Origin: Sediminibacterium roseum
GTDB taxonomy: Bacteria > Bacteroidota > Bacteroidia > Chitinophagales > Chitinophagaceae
DNA length: 64,000 bases
Reading direction: 5' to 3'
Assembly (NCBI RefSeq): GCF_009939005.1
Contig: NZ_JAACJS010000002.1
Location: forward strand, 92,646 to 156,645
Below the pieces are notes generated by a model. The model was not told where the DNA came from and searched no databases. It saw nothing but the letters and a program-made list of their open reading frames with translations. Of the stretch, positions 26,103 to 35,400 are shown one piece after another. Each line of letters starts with the position of its first letter. Positions within the stretch are counted from its first letter, which is position 1. The translations under genes were made by a program, and so were the position numbers.

Positions 26103-27203
26103 TTATTCGTTTACCAGCGCATACACCGCAAAACTTGCCAGCCAATGCTCACCGCCATAACTTCCGCTTGCGATATGCGGCAGGCTTGCATTAAGGTGTT
26201 GTATGGCCGAGCGGAGCAACAGTTGTTTTCTTTTATCTGTGGCGGGTAATTGTTTGGCAATGCCCTTCATGCACCAGCTCCTGCTGAAACACAACCCATC
26301 CAGGTGAACGATCTGGAGATCGTTCCTGTCTGATACGATGGGCAGTTCGGTCAGGTGCTGCAGGGAGGGCAGGGGAATCCATGCATTGAACCATTTTAAG
26401 AATTCTTCCTTACCCAGCACATTGCGCATAAGGTCCGCTTCTTCAAGCGAGGGTGAAAGAAAATCCGTTCCATCGGGTTCCCAAACAGAGGGTGCGTTCT
26501 TGTCTTTGAGGTACAATCTTTTTGCGGCGTTTACAATTGCCGTCTCGAATATTTTATTGCCGGCCGTTCTTGCATAATCCAATGCGAACACCAGGCCGAA
26601 CGCGGTATTTGGATGAACGCCGGTTCTGTTAGGGTAGGTTTGTTTGGGAAGGTAATTCATCCACAGCTGTACAATGGTATCGCACAAAGGCTGCATTGCC
26701 GTGCGCCATTTTACGGCATCGGCATCGTTCCAGGTAAGCAGCTCCTGCTGCAGTTTCAATGCCCATGCCCAGCCATAGGTACGCTCGTAACTTTTTGAAA
26801 GTACTGCGCTGAAATATTTTACCTCTTCTTTTATGTTTTCCGTGTTGATGTTTTTCGAGATCGATGCACGCACCTGTGCCGCTTCAGGAAGGTTGCTGAA
26901 CTGCTTGAGCAGGCGCACCAGCATCCAATGCCCGTGAACACTGCTGTGCCAATCGTAACAACCGTAAAAAGAAGGATGCTGCTGGCTCGGCGTGCGCAGG
27001 TGATCCGCATTGCCGGTAGAGGTATGGCCCGTCTTGTTCGGATACTCCTGCTGCAAACATTTCAACGGCAACGATGCAAGATGCGATGCGCCCTCAACCG
27101 TTAACGTAAAAACGGTGCTGTCTTTGGTTACGGTAAAAAGCGGTTTCGTTTGAGCAGATGCAATTGATGTTGCGAATACGAACAGGAAAAGTAAACGGTA
27201 CAT
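26103..27203 (-). CDS. DUF2891 family protein, exported
   Basis: 366 residues from ATG 27203 (MYRLLFLFVFATSIASAQ), which starts with a signal peptide; earlier in-frame codons run into the inverted repeat and are not used. The hallmark HPSFYGCYDWHSSVHGHWML and RTYGWAWALKLQ mark DUF2891, an alpha/alpha-toroid-like family without assigned activity. An internal gene order of DUF2891-pnuC-nadR hints at a link to NAD precursors or to uptake from the environment, but that is only context. An ATG at 27203 avoids the repeat. Confidence 0.83.
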   Translation of the reverse strand: MYRLLFLFVFATSIASAQTKPLFTVTKDSTVFTLTVEGASHLASLPLKCLQQEYPNKTGHTSTGNADHLRTPSQQHPSFYGCYDWHSSVHGHWMLVRLLKQFSNLPEAAQVRASISKNINTENIKEEVKYFSAVLSKSYERTYGWAWALKLQQELLTWNDADAVKWRTAMQPLCDTIVQLWMNYLPKQTYPNRTGVHPNTAFGLVFALDYARTAGNKIFETAIVNAAKRLYLKDKNAPSVWEPDGTDFLSPSLEEADLMRNVLGKEEFLKWFNAWIPLPSLQHLTELPIVSDRNDLQIVHLDGLCFSRSWCMKGIAKQLPATDKRKQLLLRSAIQHLNASLPHIASGSYGGEHWLASFAVYALVNE

Positions 27204-27273
27204 GTAAAAAGGTTTGAAGCAAGTTACACAATTGATTTCAGGGAATGGGGGTGGAGATGTTGTAGTGCTCTTT

Positions 27274-27363
27274 TTGCCACAGATTTCACGGAAGGACACA
27301 GTTGGTTGCAGTGGGTATTGATCTCTAAACAACAACTGTGTCCTTCCGTGAAATCTGTGGCAA
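27274..27363. repeat. Perfect 31-bp inverted repeat of the ATCTGTG type
   Basis: Left arm 27274-27304 and right arm 27333-27363 are exact reverse complements, separated by 28 nt. The arms end in TTGCCACAGATTTCACGG and relate to the single copy at 19580-19614. The element starts 1 nt past the stop codon of the membrane protein gene ending at 27365, so its RNA would form a long hairpin after that stop. Confidence 0.9.
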
Positions 27364-27364
27364 C

Positions 27365-28876
27365 TTATTTTGTGCCCCCGAAAACGTAAATACCACCATT
27401 CTCCACCTCAACCACAGAGAGCAGTTGCCGGTGTTGCTTAATAAAATCGAGGCTTACAAGGTCGGGGTTGTCTCCGTCTACAAACCAGATCACCGTAAAG
27501 GAAGGATGCCGGAAAAGCGCATCTATCTCCGCCTGGATCTCTTTGTGCGGAAGCGGCATTGCATGAATGCCGGCCATAAAGTAGGCCGCATCATTGGCAT
27601 TGGCATAAAGAGGCTGCACAAGATTCGCCTTATTGGCGCGAACCATTGCCACTGCAGGGGATTCGCGCCAGGAACCTTCCGCATACCCAGGCATGCCCGA
27701 GTCTTTGATGCCCTCCCACGCCGCCGCATTTGTTTTGTAATGATGCGAATGGAATGAATATAAGATCAAGAGGCAAACGCCGGCGGTTAAGATTCGTTTT
27801 GTACGTACCGACCGCTTCATAAAGCCGATGATCCACCCGGTAGCGGTAAGGAGCATCGGGATATACAGCGGCGACAACAACCGCCCACTCAGGTCTTCAA
27901 ACCTCGATATGCTCGCAATAGCGATGATGAAAACGGCATACACCACAAAATAACAGGCAACGATGTTTTCGGTAAAAGCAAAATACTGTTGCTGCAACAG
28001 CCGGTACACAAGAAACGCCACGCCCATCAATAAAAGGAAAATAAAAATGCAGGTGGAGAGGGATGCGTGGCCGTTCAGAAACGGCAGCCATTCAGACAAA
28101 ACGTTTCCTGCCTGTTCAAGGTTATCGCCTACGGTCCGCAAGGCTTTCTCGCGAACACCGGTAGAATGCCCGGCGGCTTGTTTGTTGCGCAGCAGGTTGA
28201 TCACCACCAGCGAAACACCGGTGAGGGTGAAAAGGAGCAGATGTTTTATCTTTTTTGCTGTTGGGAGTTCGCCGTTGAAAACCAGGATATAAAAACCGGT
28301 GGCCAATAAAGTAATGCCCGCATACCGGGTAACAAACCCAAGCGCGGCAACAATCGCCACGGCGAACAATGCGCCGGTGCGGTAGCTACGGCAATAGTTT
28401 TTCAGCAATACAATGAACAGCAGGGAGAGAAAAAGAAAAAATGTTTCCGACCAAAGCATCGCATAAATCTCCAGCAGGCAGGGGCTGCAGGCGACCAGCG
28501 AGAGGAACGCTGTTTTATAAAGCTTTGCGGTTGGTTTATAACTTTCAATGATCAGGCTGGTAAGGATGATGACGCCGCTGATCAAAATGCAATTCACCAG
28601 CGGCGCAATCTGCAGTACAGCGCTTCCGCTGATCAATGAAGCAAGTGCGAGAAAACAGGGATAACCCAACGGGAAATCCACCAGCGGCTTGCCGTTGAAA
28701 TCAGTAAAAGAAAAATGATCGCGGATATTGGTAGCGGCGCTCATGTAATTCACGGAATCCGGTGAAATGCCAATGCCGCTGACCCTCGTAAAAAGGCAAA
28801 TAAATGTGCAGGCCGCAATGGAAGCAAGCAAGGCATCCCAATGTTTGCTGAGAAAGAGGGAAAGGTTCTTTTTCAT
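27365..28876 (-). CDS. Large polytopic membrane protein, glycosyltransferase-C-like
   Basis: 503 residues with about ten membrane segments and a C-terminal soluble part. Seen near the N-terminus: ISPDSVNYMSAATNIRDHF and FTDFNGKPLVDFPLGYPCFL, which recall the loop-1 acidic and Pro-rich segments of GT-C mannosyl/arabinosyl transferases (ArnT/PMT type). The C-terminal ENGGIYVFGGTK is hydrophilic. I infer a GT-C fold with lipid-linked sugar donors; alternatives are an O-antigen-ligase-like or unknown membrane protein. Its stop adjoins the 31-bp inverted repeat. Confidence 0.7.
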   Translation of the reverse strand: MKKNLSLFLSKHWDALLASIAACTFICLFTRVSGIGISPDSVNYMSAATNIRDHFSFTDFNGKPLVDFPLGYPCFLALASLISGSAVLQIAPLVNCILISGVIILTSLIIESYKPTAKLYKTAFLSLVACSPCLLEIYAMLWSETFFLFLSLLFIVLLKNYCRSYRTGALFAVAIVAALGFVTRYAGITLLATGFYILVFNGELPTAKKIKHLLLFTLTGVSLVVINLLRNKQAAGHSTGVREKALRTVGDNLEQAGNVLSEWLPFLNGHASLSTCIFIFLLLMGVAFLVYRLLQQQYFAFTENIVACYFVVYAVFIIAIASISRFEDLSGRLLSPLYIPMLLTATGWIIGFMKRSVRTKRILTAGVCLLILYSFHSHHYKTNAAAWEGIKDSGMPGYAEGSWRESPAVAMVRANKANLVQPLYANANDAAYFMAGIHAMPLPHKEIQAEIDALFRHPSFTVIWFVDGDNPDLVSLDFIKQHRQLLSVVEVENGGIYVFGGTK

Positions 28877-28893
28877 CGGTGATGCGAAGATGC

Positions 28894-28926
28894 AAAAAAA
28901 ATGTCCCGCATCTGCAGGACATTTCC
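28894..28926 (-). terminator. Rho-independent terminator of the nfu-type gene
   Basis: Stem AAATGTCC/GGACATTT (28899-28906 with 28917-28924, loop of 10). On the minus strand it follows the NifU-like gene (stop at 28947) and ends in a long T run (TTTTTTTT). It lies within 20 nt of the stop. Confidence 0.85.
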
Positions 28927-28946
28927 AAAATCAAATCGAATAATTA

Positions 28947-29546
28947 TCATTCTGCTTCCGCAACAACTTCTTTCACTTCGGGGATCATGCGTTTCATCAT
29001 TCCTTCAATACCAGCCTTCAGCGTGATCATTGACGATGGGCAACCGCTGCAGCTTCCCTGCAACATAAGGTTTACGGTGCCTTCGTTGTAGCTTTTGAAT
29101 TGTATGGCGCCACCATCCATTTCCACTGCGGGTTTTACGTAGTTCTCGAGCAATTCTTTTACGCGTTTAACGATGTCGTCGTCGTCTGCGCTTACTGTAT
29201 TGGTAGCTTCCTGTTTTACTTTGGCAACCTCGTCTTCATTCACCACAACACCACCGTTCTCGAGGTAGTCTTTGAGAAATTCCTTGATGGTAGGGATCAC
29301 ATCCTGCCAGTCTTCCGTATCAGCGGTTTTTGTAAGCGTAACAAAATTGCTCGCGATAAACACACTTTTGATAAAAGGGAAACTGAACAGTTCTTTCGCC
29401 AGTGGTGAGGGGGAGGCCAATGTTTCGTCTGCAAAATCAATGCTCTTGCCCGGGTACAGCAATTTGTTGGCAACAAATTTCATTGTTTCCGGGTTGGGCG
29501 TCATTTCGGTATAAATGCTGATCACTGGATTTCCTGTTTTGATCAT
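28947..29546 (-). CDS. Nfu-type iron-sulfur cluster scaffold protein
   Basis: 199 residues: an N-terminal Nfu_N domain (SIYTEMTPNPETMKFVANKLL) and a C-terminal NifU-like domain with the cluster-binding CxxC in QGSCSGCPSSM. The protein carries and delivers Fe-S clusters in the cytoplasm. A charged linker near 110-125 joins the domains. A likely promoter with TATTTTTG lies at 29586-29593 on the minus strand. The gene is followed by a terminator and is monocistronic. Confidence 0.93.
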   Translation of the reverse strand: MIKTGNPVISIYTEMTPNPETMKFVANKLLYPGKSIDFADETLASPSPLAKELFSFPFIKSVFIASNFVTLTKTADTEDWQDVIPTIKEFLKDYLENGGVVVNEDEVAKVKQEATNTVSADDDDIVKRVKELLENYVKPAVEMDGGAIQFKSYNEGTVNLMLQGSCSGCPSSMITLKAGIEGMMKRMIPEVKEVVAEAE

Positions 29547-29669
29547 AGGGCTTGTTTTAAATGCCGGACGTATCGTCCTTCACTACAAAAATAAACAAAA
29601 GCCAGGCAGTAAGGTTCATTAATAGCCTTTCAAATAACAGGGAGTTCCTTTTTTTCGGATATCGAAAAA

Positions 29670-29894
29670 TCACCAGCAGGCAAACCGGATGGTCTTTTCT
29701 TCAATAGAGGGCCGCGCGGCTTGAACGTTATAAGCGGTAACCGGCTGATTCTTAACCGCATTCGACGCGCATTTTGCCGGATTGTGCATGTTTTGGATGG
29801 ACTTGAATAAACTGATGGATTGGTGGGGGGCAGCCAATACAACCGTTGCCAGGCACAGCAAACTGATCATTGTATTTTGAAAAACTGCTTTCAT
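29670..29894 (-). CDS. Small exported protein, 74 residues, unknown function
   Basis: From ATG 29894 the product begins with a signal peptide (MKAVFQNTMISLLCLATVVLAAP) and a short mature part ending in IRFACW with two cysteines (KCAS and FACW). A strong promoter lies upstream: TATTTTTG at 29913-29920, TTTG at 29939-29942 and the 14-bp near-palindrome at 29944-29957. I recognise no family. The promoter plus signal peptide make it more likely real than its length alone would suggest. Confidence 0.6.
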   Translation of the reverse strand: MKAVFQNTMISLLCLATVVLAAPHQSISLFKSIQNMHNPAKCASNAVKNQPVTAYNVQAARPSIEEKTIRFACW

Positions 29895-29912
29895 TAGTTT
29901 TGATTTACGTTG

Positions 29913-29957
29913 CAAAAATATCCTATTTATGCGGGTTTCAAACCACATAAATGGGTG
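29913..29957 (-). promoter_or_regulatory. Near-palindrome plus promoter of the 74-aa protein
   Basis: CACATAAATGGGTG (29944-29957), then 1 nt, TTTG (29939-29942), 18 nt, and TATTTTTG (29913-29920) reading on the minus strand. Same layout as at 31478, 32348 and 35864. Confidence 0.65.
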
Positions 29958-29984
29958 AGTTTGCGGGTTTTTGCAGGATTTTCA

Positions 29985-30016
29985 TAAAAAATCCCGGCGC
30001 CAAACAGCGCCGGGAG
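29985..30016 (-). terminator. Rho-independent terminator of the cytochrome/lipoprotein operon
   Basis: Stem TCCCGGCGC/GCGCCGGGA (29992-30000 with 30007-30015, loop of 6), followed on the minus strand by TTTTTTATG. It lies past the stop of the YD-like lipoprotein gene. Confidence 0.85.
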
Positions 30017-30042
30017 CTGGTTTTTCATGGTGATTCCGGATC

Positions 30043-30843
30043 TTAATAGGAGAAACCTGCGTTTTCGGTATACTCGGCCTGCCCGGTTGGTTTGGTAACC
30101 GTTTTGCGGGTCAGCGGGTTGCCGTAATTATCGTAGGTATAAGAAATGGTAATGGATTCAGATACGCCCCCATTTGCATCGTACATGGTTTGTTTGAGCG
30201 GGTTGTTCTGCGTAAAATTGGCAAGCGGGAGAAACGGATTGTTCTCGAACAACGCATACGTATTGAATTTTTCATCGTACTCGGTGCAGACGATTTCGCT
30301 TACTTTTTTCATGTTGCCGCCTTGTGCCGGTGAATAGAAGGTGATCTTCTTGAGATTGCCATTGGCATAATATTCATTCTCATAACGCATGGTGGGCGTT
30401 GTTGGAATGTTTGTGCCCGGCGTGCGGATGAAAGCCTCCACTTTTGTTACTTTATCGTCGGCATAAGTGTACTGGTAGTAACCCAGCAGGTTTCCGCCCT
30501 GCATAAAGATTTCTGTCTTGATCACTTTTTTTCCATCGTAAGTGTATTTGAATTTGCTGCCGTCTGTTCCGTTGAGTTCAGAAATGAGTGCATTCGCATA
30601 CACCACGTTGTATTCGGTGTGGTCTGCGCCGCCAACATAGGCTTCGTGGTTGACGATCTTTTTGAGTGTGCCGTCGGTATTGTATTCTACCGCTTCGTAA
30701 CTGCCGCCTTCGTATTCGATCCTTGTCAACTTCTTCGCGTCCGGGTTAACGGATACGCCTTCTTTTACGCATGCGGTGAAAAGAAAAGCAGTTGTTACCA
30801 GGAGGGAAAAAAGCCGGGTTCTTCTAATAGCCATTTGTTTCAT
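30043..30843 (-). CDS. YD-repeat-like lipoprotein, unknown function (paralogue of 37370)
   Basis: 266 residues from ATG 30843; ATG 30834 is also possible. A signal with lipobox-like TAFLFTACVKEG suggests a lipoprotein. The mature part is made of short beta repeats with tyrosine and aspartate: VEYNTDGTLKKIV, FKYTYDGKKVIKTEIF, YQYTYADDKVTKVEAF, like YD repeats of Rhs-type surface proteins but much shorter. Its layout matches the gene at 37370 (ITSDANGNILVNYIF etc.), though sequence identity is only partial. It follows the cytochrome gene by 16 nt on the same strand and shares its operator. Confidence 0.72.
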   Translation of the reverse strand: MKQMAIRRTRLFSLLVTTAFLFTACVKEGVSVNPDAKKLTRIEYEGGSYEAVEYNTDGTLKKIVNHEAYVGGADHTEYNVVYANALISELNGTDGSKFKYTYDGKKVIKTEIFMQGGNLLGYYQYTYADDKVTKVEAFIRTPGTNIPTTPTMRYENEYYANGNLKKITFYSPAQGGNMKKVSEIVCTEYDEKFNTYALFENNPFLPLANFTQNNPLKQTMYDANGGVSESITISYTYDNYGNPLTRKTVTKPTGQAEYTENAGFSY

Positions 30844-30859
30844 CTGTTGTGGATTCTGT

Positions 30860-31450
30860 TTATTTAAGCGCCGTAGGCGGAACCGGTTGCGGCACCACAT
30901 TGTTCACGGGCCTGGTTGTTTTTAAATAGGCAAAGATGGATCTGAGGTCCTCGTCTGAAAGGTTCCTGAAATTGGCCCACGGCATTGGCGGAAGGAGATC
31001 CCTGTTGCCTGCCAGGCCTTTCGATTTCCCTTCGCGCATTGCGCGGAAGAAATTCTCTTCTTTCCAGTTGCCGATACCGGTTTGGTCGGATGTAATGTTT
31101 GATGCATAAGAAATGCCCCACGGACCAACAGCCGCTGTGAGGTCGGGCGCAAACAGCATCCATCCGTTCTGGAGGGTTTTACCGTCAACCGGTGGCAGTT
31201 TTCCATCTTTCTGAAAACCCGAGAAGCGCAGTTCGGGAACAAGTTCCGGTCCGTGTGCGCCCATTCTTTTTGGCGAGTGGCAATCGTCGCAGCCAATTGT
31301 GGTAACCAGGTATTGCCCGCGTGCTACCCGTGCGGCAGTATCTTTTGTGGCGCCGGCGGTATTGTTCTCATTGCCGGCTGTGTTGTTGCAGGCAATGACA
31401 GTGGCTGCAGCAACAACAATGGAAGCCAGCAGCATAAGTTTGTTTTTCAT
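30860..31450 (-). CDS. Cytochrome c-type lipoprotein
   Basis: 196 residues. A lipobox-like VVAAATVIACNN suggests membrane attachment. One haem-binding CDDCH is seen near residue 57 (TIGCDDCHSPKRMG); a distal Met is plausible in LLPPMPWANF. The class I cytochrome fold is supported by EENFFRAMREGKSKG and EDLRSIFAYLKTTRP. Family members carry electrons in the periplasm. The gene has an operator and promoter upstream (31478-31523) and is followed 16 nt later by the YD-like lipoprotein gene. Confidence 0.88.
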   Translation of the reverse strand: MKNKLMLLASIVVAAATVIACNNTAGNENNTAGATKDTAARVARGQYLVTTIGCDDCHSPKRMGAHGPELVPELRFSGFQKDGKLPPVDGKTLQNGWMLFAPDLTAAVGPWGISYASNITSDQTGIGNWKEENFFRAMREGKSKGLAGNRDLLPPMPWANFRNLSDEDLRSIFAYLKTTRPVNNVVPQPVPPTALK

Positions 31451-31477
31451 AAGTTATCAGCATTGATTAATTCGGCG

Positions 31478-31523
31478 CAAACGTAGAAATGTAAAGGCGC
31501 GGAACCAATCACATGAAAATGTG
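31478..31523 (-). promoter_or_regulatory. Near-palindrome plus promoter of the cytochrome operon
   Basis: CACATGAAAATGTG (31510-31523), then 1 nt, TTG, 20 nt, and TACGTTTG (31478-31485) reading on the minus strand. The -7 box is 27 nt before the ATG. Confidence 0.7.
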
Positions 31524-31695
31524 GTTGGGATAAGAGGAAGATATTGGGTAGGAATGGTAGCGGATAAACAAAAACAGGACCCTGGCTACAAAGCAAGCCT
31601 CACGTGTTTGATTTTTGTATACGGTAAATTTTTATGACCTGCGTCAAACACCCATCCACATAGGGTTACATTCAAATCATGCAACCCGGAGCGGG

Positions 31696-32328
31696 TTACA
31701 CGAGCTTGTCCTTAAACGCTTTTGCCACGGCTTCGCTCTTGCTGTTCACGTGGAGTTTTTCATAGATTTTTTTGATGTGGCTGCGCACCGTATCTATGGC
31801 GATGAACATTTCTCCGGCGATCATTTTGTAGCTGTATCCTTCCACAAGAAATTGAAGCACCTGTTTTTCGCGATCGGATAAATTGTAGTCTTCGCCTTTT
31901 TCGTTGTTCATCGAAGAAAACATTTTCAAAACCTGTGTGGCAATGCTTGCCGTCATGGGCGCGCCGCCGCTTTGCGCTTCAGCGATGTATTCGAGTAGTC
32001 GTGAAGGGGGTGTTTTTTTCAGGATGTATCCGTTCGCCCCATTGCTGATGGCCTGGAAAACATTTTTATTGTCGTCGAAAACGGTGAGCATTAATATTTT
32101 CACCTCGTCGTTTACCTGGCGTATCTTTTTCAACCCCTCAATGCCATTGATGCCCGGCATATCTATGTCCATCAATATCACATCCGGTTTCCATGCATTC
32201 AGCTCTTCTATCACGTTGTTGCAATTCTTAAAAGCGGCCAGCACCTCAAACCCATCGGAACCATTGATCAGCATTGTTAGTCCTTCACGTAACTGCGGGT
32301 TATCCTCGTAAATCAGCAATTTTATCAT
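31696..32328 (-). CDS. NarL/FixJ-type response regulator
   Basis: 210 residues. Receiver: acidic pocket in IYEDN, phosphoacceptor D54 in VILMDIDMPGINGIE, and a Lys in YILKKTPPSRL. Output: LuxR-type HTH from about 145 with NLSDREKQVLQFLVEGYSYKMIA and TVRSHIKKIYEKLHV. It activates or represses target promoters after phosphorylation by a HisKA_3-type kinase; the gene at 32428 on the same strand is the obvious partner. The near-palindrome with promoter at 32348-32393 suggests that it binds its own promoter and the neighbouring ones. The small hairpin AACCCG/CGGGTT at its stop is not followed by T residues, so termination is unclear. Confidence 0.95.
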   Translation of the reverse strand: MIKLLIYEDNPQLREGLTMLINGSDGFEVLAAFKNCNNVIEELNAWKPDVILMDIDMPGINGIEGLKKIRQVNDEVKILMLTVFDDNKNVFQAISNGANGYILKKTPPSRLLEYIAEAQSGGAPMTASIATQVLKMFSSMNNEKGEDYNLSDREKQVLQFLVEGYSYKMIAGEMFIAIDTVRSHIKKIYEKLHVNSKSEAVAKAFKDKLV

Positions 32329-32347
32329 CGGGGGCTTTTTATCGTAT

Positions 32348-32393
32348 CAAATGTAAGGTCGTTTGCAGAAGGAGCCAATAACATAAATATGTG
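32348..32393 (-). promoter_or_regulatory. Near-palindrome plus promoter of the response regulator gene
   Basis: AACATAAATATGTG (32380-32393, 13 of 14 consensus positions), then 1 nt, TTG, 20 nt and TACATTTG (32348-32355) reading on the minus strand. After the palindrome both this site and that at 31510 read ATTGGYTCC. Confidence 0.7.
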
Positions 32394-32427
32394 TAAGGGT
32401 GGAACGTGGTTGTGACAACCTTACCGG

Positions 32428-35400
32428 CTACCCCACCGGCACATTCAAGGTTACATGCGTTCCGCCGCCGGGGGTGGACTGGATCTGCAGGCGTGCGTTC
32501 ATGGCGTCGGCGCGTTTCTGCATGTTGCCGAGGCCGTTGCCGTTGTCGGATTCGTGGGGATCGAAGCCCTCGCCATCATCCGAAACCACGAGCACGAGGC
32601 GTTTGGCGTGCAGCCCGAGCTGTATCGTTACCATGCTTGCCCTGGAATATTTAGCCGCATTGTTGATGGCTTCTTTGAACACGAGGAAGAAATCGCGGCG
32701 GGCCTCCATGTTCAGTTTTACATCGTACACCGCCTCATCGATCCTGAAATCCATTTCAATCTCTTTTGCCTCCAGCACACTGGTTGCGAACTCGCGCATG
32801 CGCGCAGCGATCTTCTGCATGCTGTCGTTGGCGGGTTTGATGCTCCATACGATATCGTCCATCGCATCCATCATGCGCTGGCTGTTGTCGCTGATCTTAC
32901 CCAGGTATTCGGTGGTGCGTACGGGGTCTACATTGATCTTGCTTTTGGCCATGGAGCTGAGGATATTGATGGTGCTCAGCGTACTTCCCATATCATCATG
33001 CAGATCGCGCGCAACGCGTGTTCTTAATTTTTCAACCGCGAGCAGTTTGTTGATGCGGAGACGATCGATCGCGTACACGCACAAACCGATCAGCACGATG
33101 CAGAGGATCATGAACGTATACGTTCGCCAGAAAGGCGGTTTGATTTGTATGGTCAGCTCCGTAATGTTCTTCGACCGAAGGCCGTCGATGTCTTCGCAGA
33201 ACACGCTGAATGTGTACGTACCCGGCGGTAACAGGGAGTAATTGATAAAATTCTGCCGGTCGCCCTTGATCCAGTCTTTGTCAATGCCCGTCATCTTGTA
33301 ATAATACGTGAGCTTCTCTCGCTGCAGGTAACTGAGCGCCGAGAAATAAATGCTGAACGAGTTCTGCCCACTGGTAAACTGCACTTTCGGAAGCGCCAGT
33401 AATGAGTCAACAGAAACGTAATTGTTAAACAATTTGAAATCGGTGATCATTACATCGGGCGGCTGTTTGGTTTCAAACACACCGGGTTTGAAGAACATCA
33501 GCGCGTTTCCGCCCGCGAACATTACAAACCCGTCGCTGCTGAACCAGTCTGCCTCGTTGGTAAGATGCGCCAGGGTGATGCCGTCTTTTCTTCCGTAGGA
33601 GGTTACGCGTTTGGTAACCGGGTTGTAACGGCACAACCCATTGAGCGTAATCATCCACAGGTAACCCGAACCATCTACACGGATGCGCTGGATGGTGTTG
33701 CTCGGCAAACCCTCATCGAAGGTGAGCCAATGTACCTTTCCTGTTTTTTTGTTGATGAAGTTCATTGCGCCGGCGCCGAAAACAATGGTACTGTCGTCGA
33801 GCTGCTCTATGTCCTTTCCCGTATTGATGAAGAGTTTGTTGGTTTTGCTGCCGGATGTGTAATGGTGAAGGATCTTTGTTCCATCCGCGCTCAGGCAAAC
33901 CAGTCCATTGTTCTCACACGCGATCCACAAAAGCCCTTCGTTATCCACCAGTATTTTTGTGATGTTGGAGCCGAGTTGCTGAACCACGCTCATTTTTTTC
34001 CCGTCGTATTTCAGCAGGCCCCCGCCAAAAGTGCCGAGCCATATGTTTCCTTTCTTATCCCCGGTGATGTAACGGAAGGTCCAGCCGCCGCTTTCGGGTG
34101 CGTACAGGTATTTTGTTTTCCGGGTGGCCGTATCATAGATCATGTAGTTACCGGCCTGGCAACCGATCCATACTTTTCCATCGCTGTGCTGGTAGAGCGC
34201 CCATGCCTGCCGGTATTCGATCCATTTTTGTTTGCTCATCGCAGGCATGTTGTCGTACACATGGTTGGGCCTGCGCACCATGTTCCTGTCTAAAGTATAA
34301 ATACCCCTTCCCCAACTGCTCACCCAATAGCCGCCTGCGTTTTTCAGCTCCAGTATGTCGGTGAACTCGAGGCCGCCTCTTTCGGTATCGAACAACATAT
34401 CTACTACACCGTAAGTGCCGCTTCCGGGCGAGGTAAAGTAGAGGCCGTTATCGGTACAAACCCAGATGCTGCCATCGTGATCCTCCATCACCTGGTAAAC
34501 AGAACGGAACTGGATACCGGTGGAGCTACCTGCCGCATGGTCGTACATGAAGAAACGTTTTTCATTCCGGTCGTAATTGAACAGTGCGTTTGCGCCGTAC
34601 ATCCACAGCAAACCTTTTTTGGTTTCGTAGAAATTGCGCATTTCAGAATAATCGGGGTTGGTATTTAAACCCAGTGTATCATTCAGCTCTTTTCCTGTAG
34701 AATCGAAACAACGTTTGTAATGAACGCCACCGGGCCAGTTGAAGATCCAATAGCGCCTGTTGCGGTCTATAAAAACATCTGTTGTTGCGGCCTGGATCTT
34801 TTTGATGTTCAGGTGAGGGATGTTCTCCGGGTTATAATTCTTTGTAAACAGCCGTCCCGATTTTTTATCGAACACCGCCAGTCCATTGCCCGCACAGGGA
34901 AACCAGTACTGGTGTTTAACGGTATCTTCAAAAAAACTCAGGGTGGGCGACCAGCCCTTTGGGAATTTGAAATAATTATCGTCTACAAACAGGTTCTTTT
35001 TCTTGTTGTAGTGAAGAACGCCGTAGGAGAACACGCTAAGAAAAACTTCGCCATAGCTGTCTTTCCACAATTTGAACTCGCTTTTGCTCACCATTATCTC
35101 GGGGTGTTCAACGGCAATGCGTGTGTATTTGAACGTGGTGGTATTGAAGATGCCGAACTCCTGCCTGTATGGGAAAGCGAGGAAGATGGATACACTGTCG
35201 ACCGGAACGATCTGCGTAAGGTTAGATACCAGCAGCGACCGTTCGCTTTTTTCGGAACTCAGCTGTACAAATTTGCTGCCATCGAATCGCTGGAGCCCGT
35301 TAGCGGTGCCCACCCAGATAAAGCCTTTCGCATCCTGGTAGGTACAGTACACCACGTTGGAGGCGAGCCCTATGCCATCGTCGGTACCGATCCGGTTAAA

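Noticed and set aside
31645..31680. CACCCATCCACATAGGG-like sequence downstream of the response regulator gene
   Set aside because: Matches the operator consensus only in part and has no promoter next to it.
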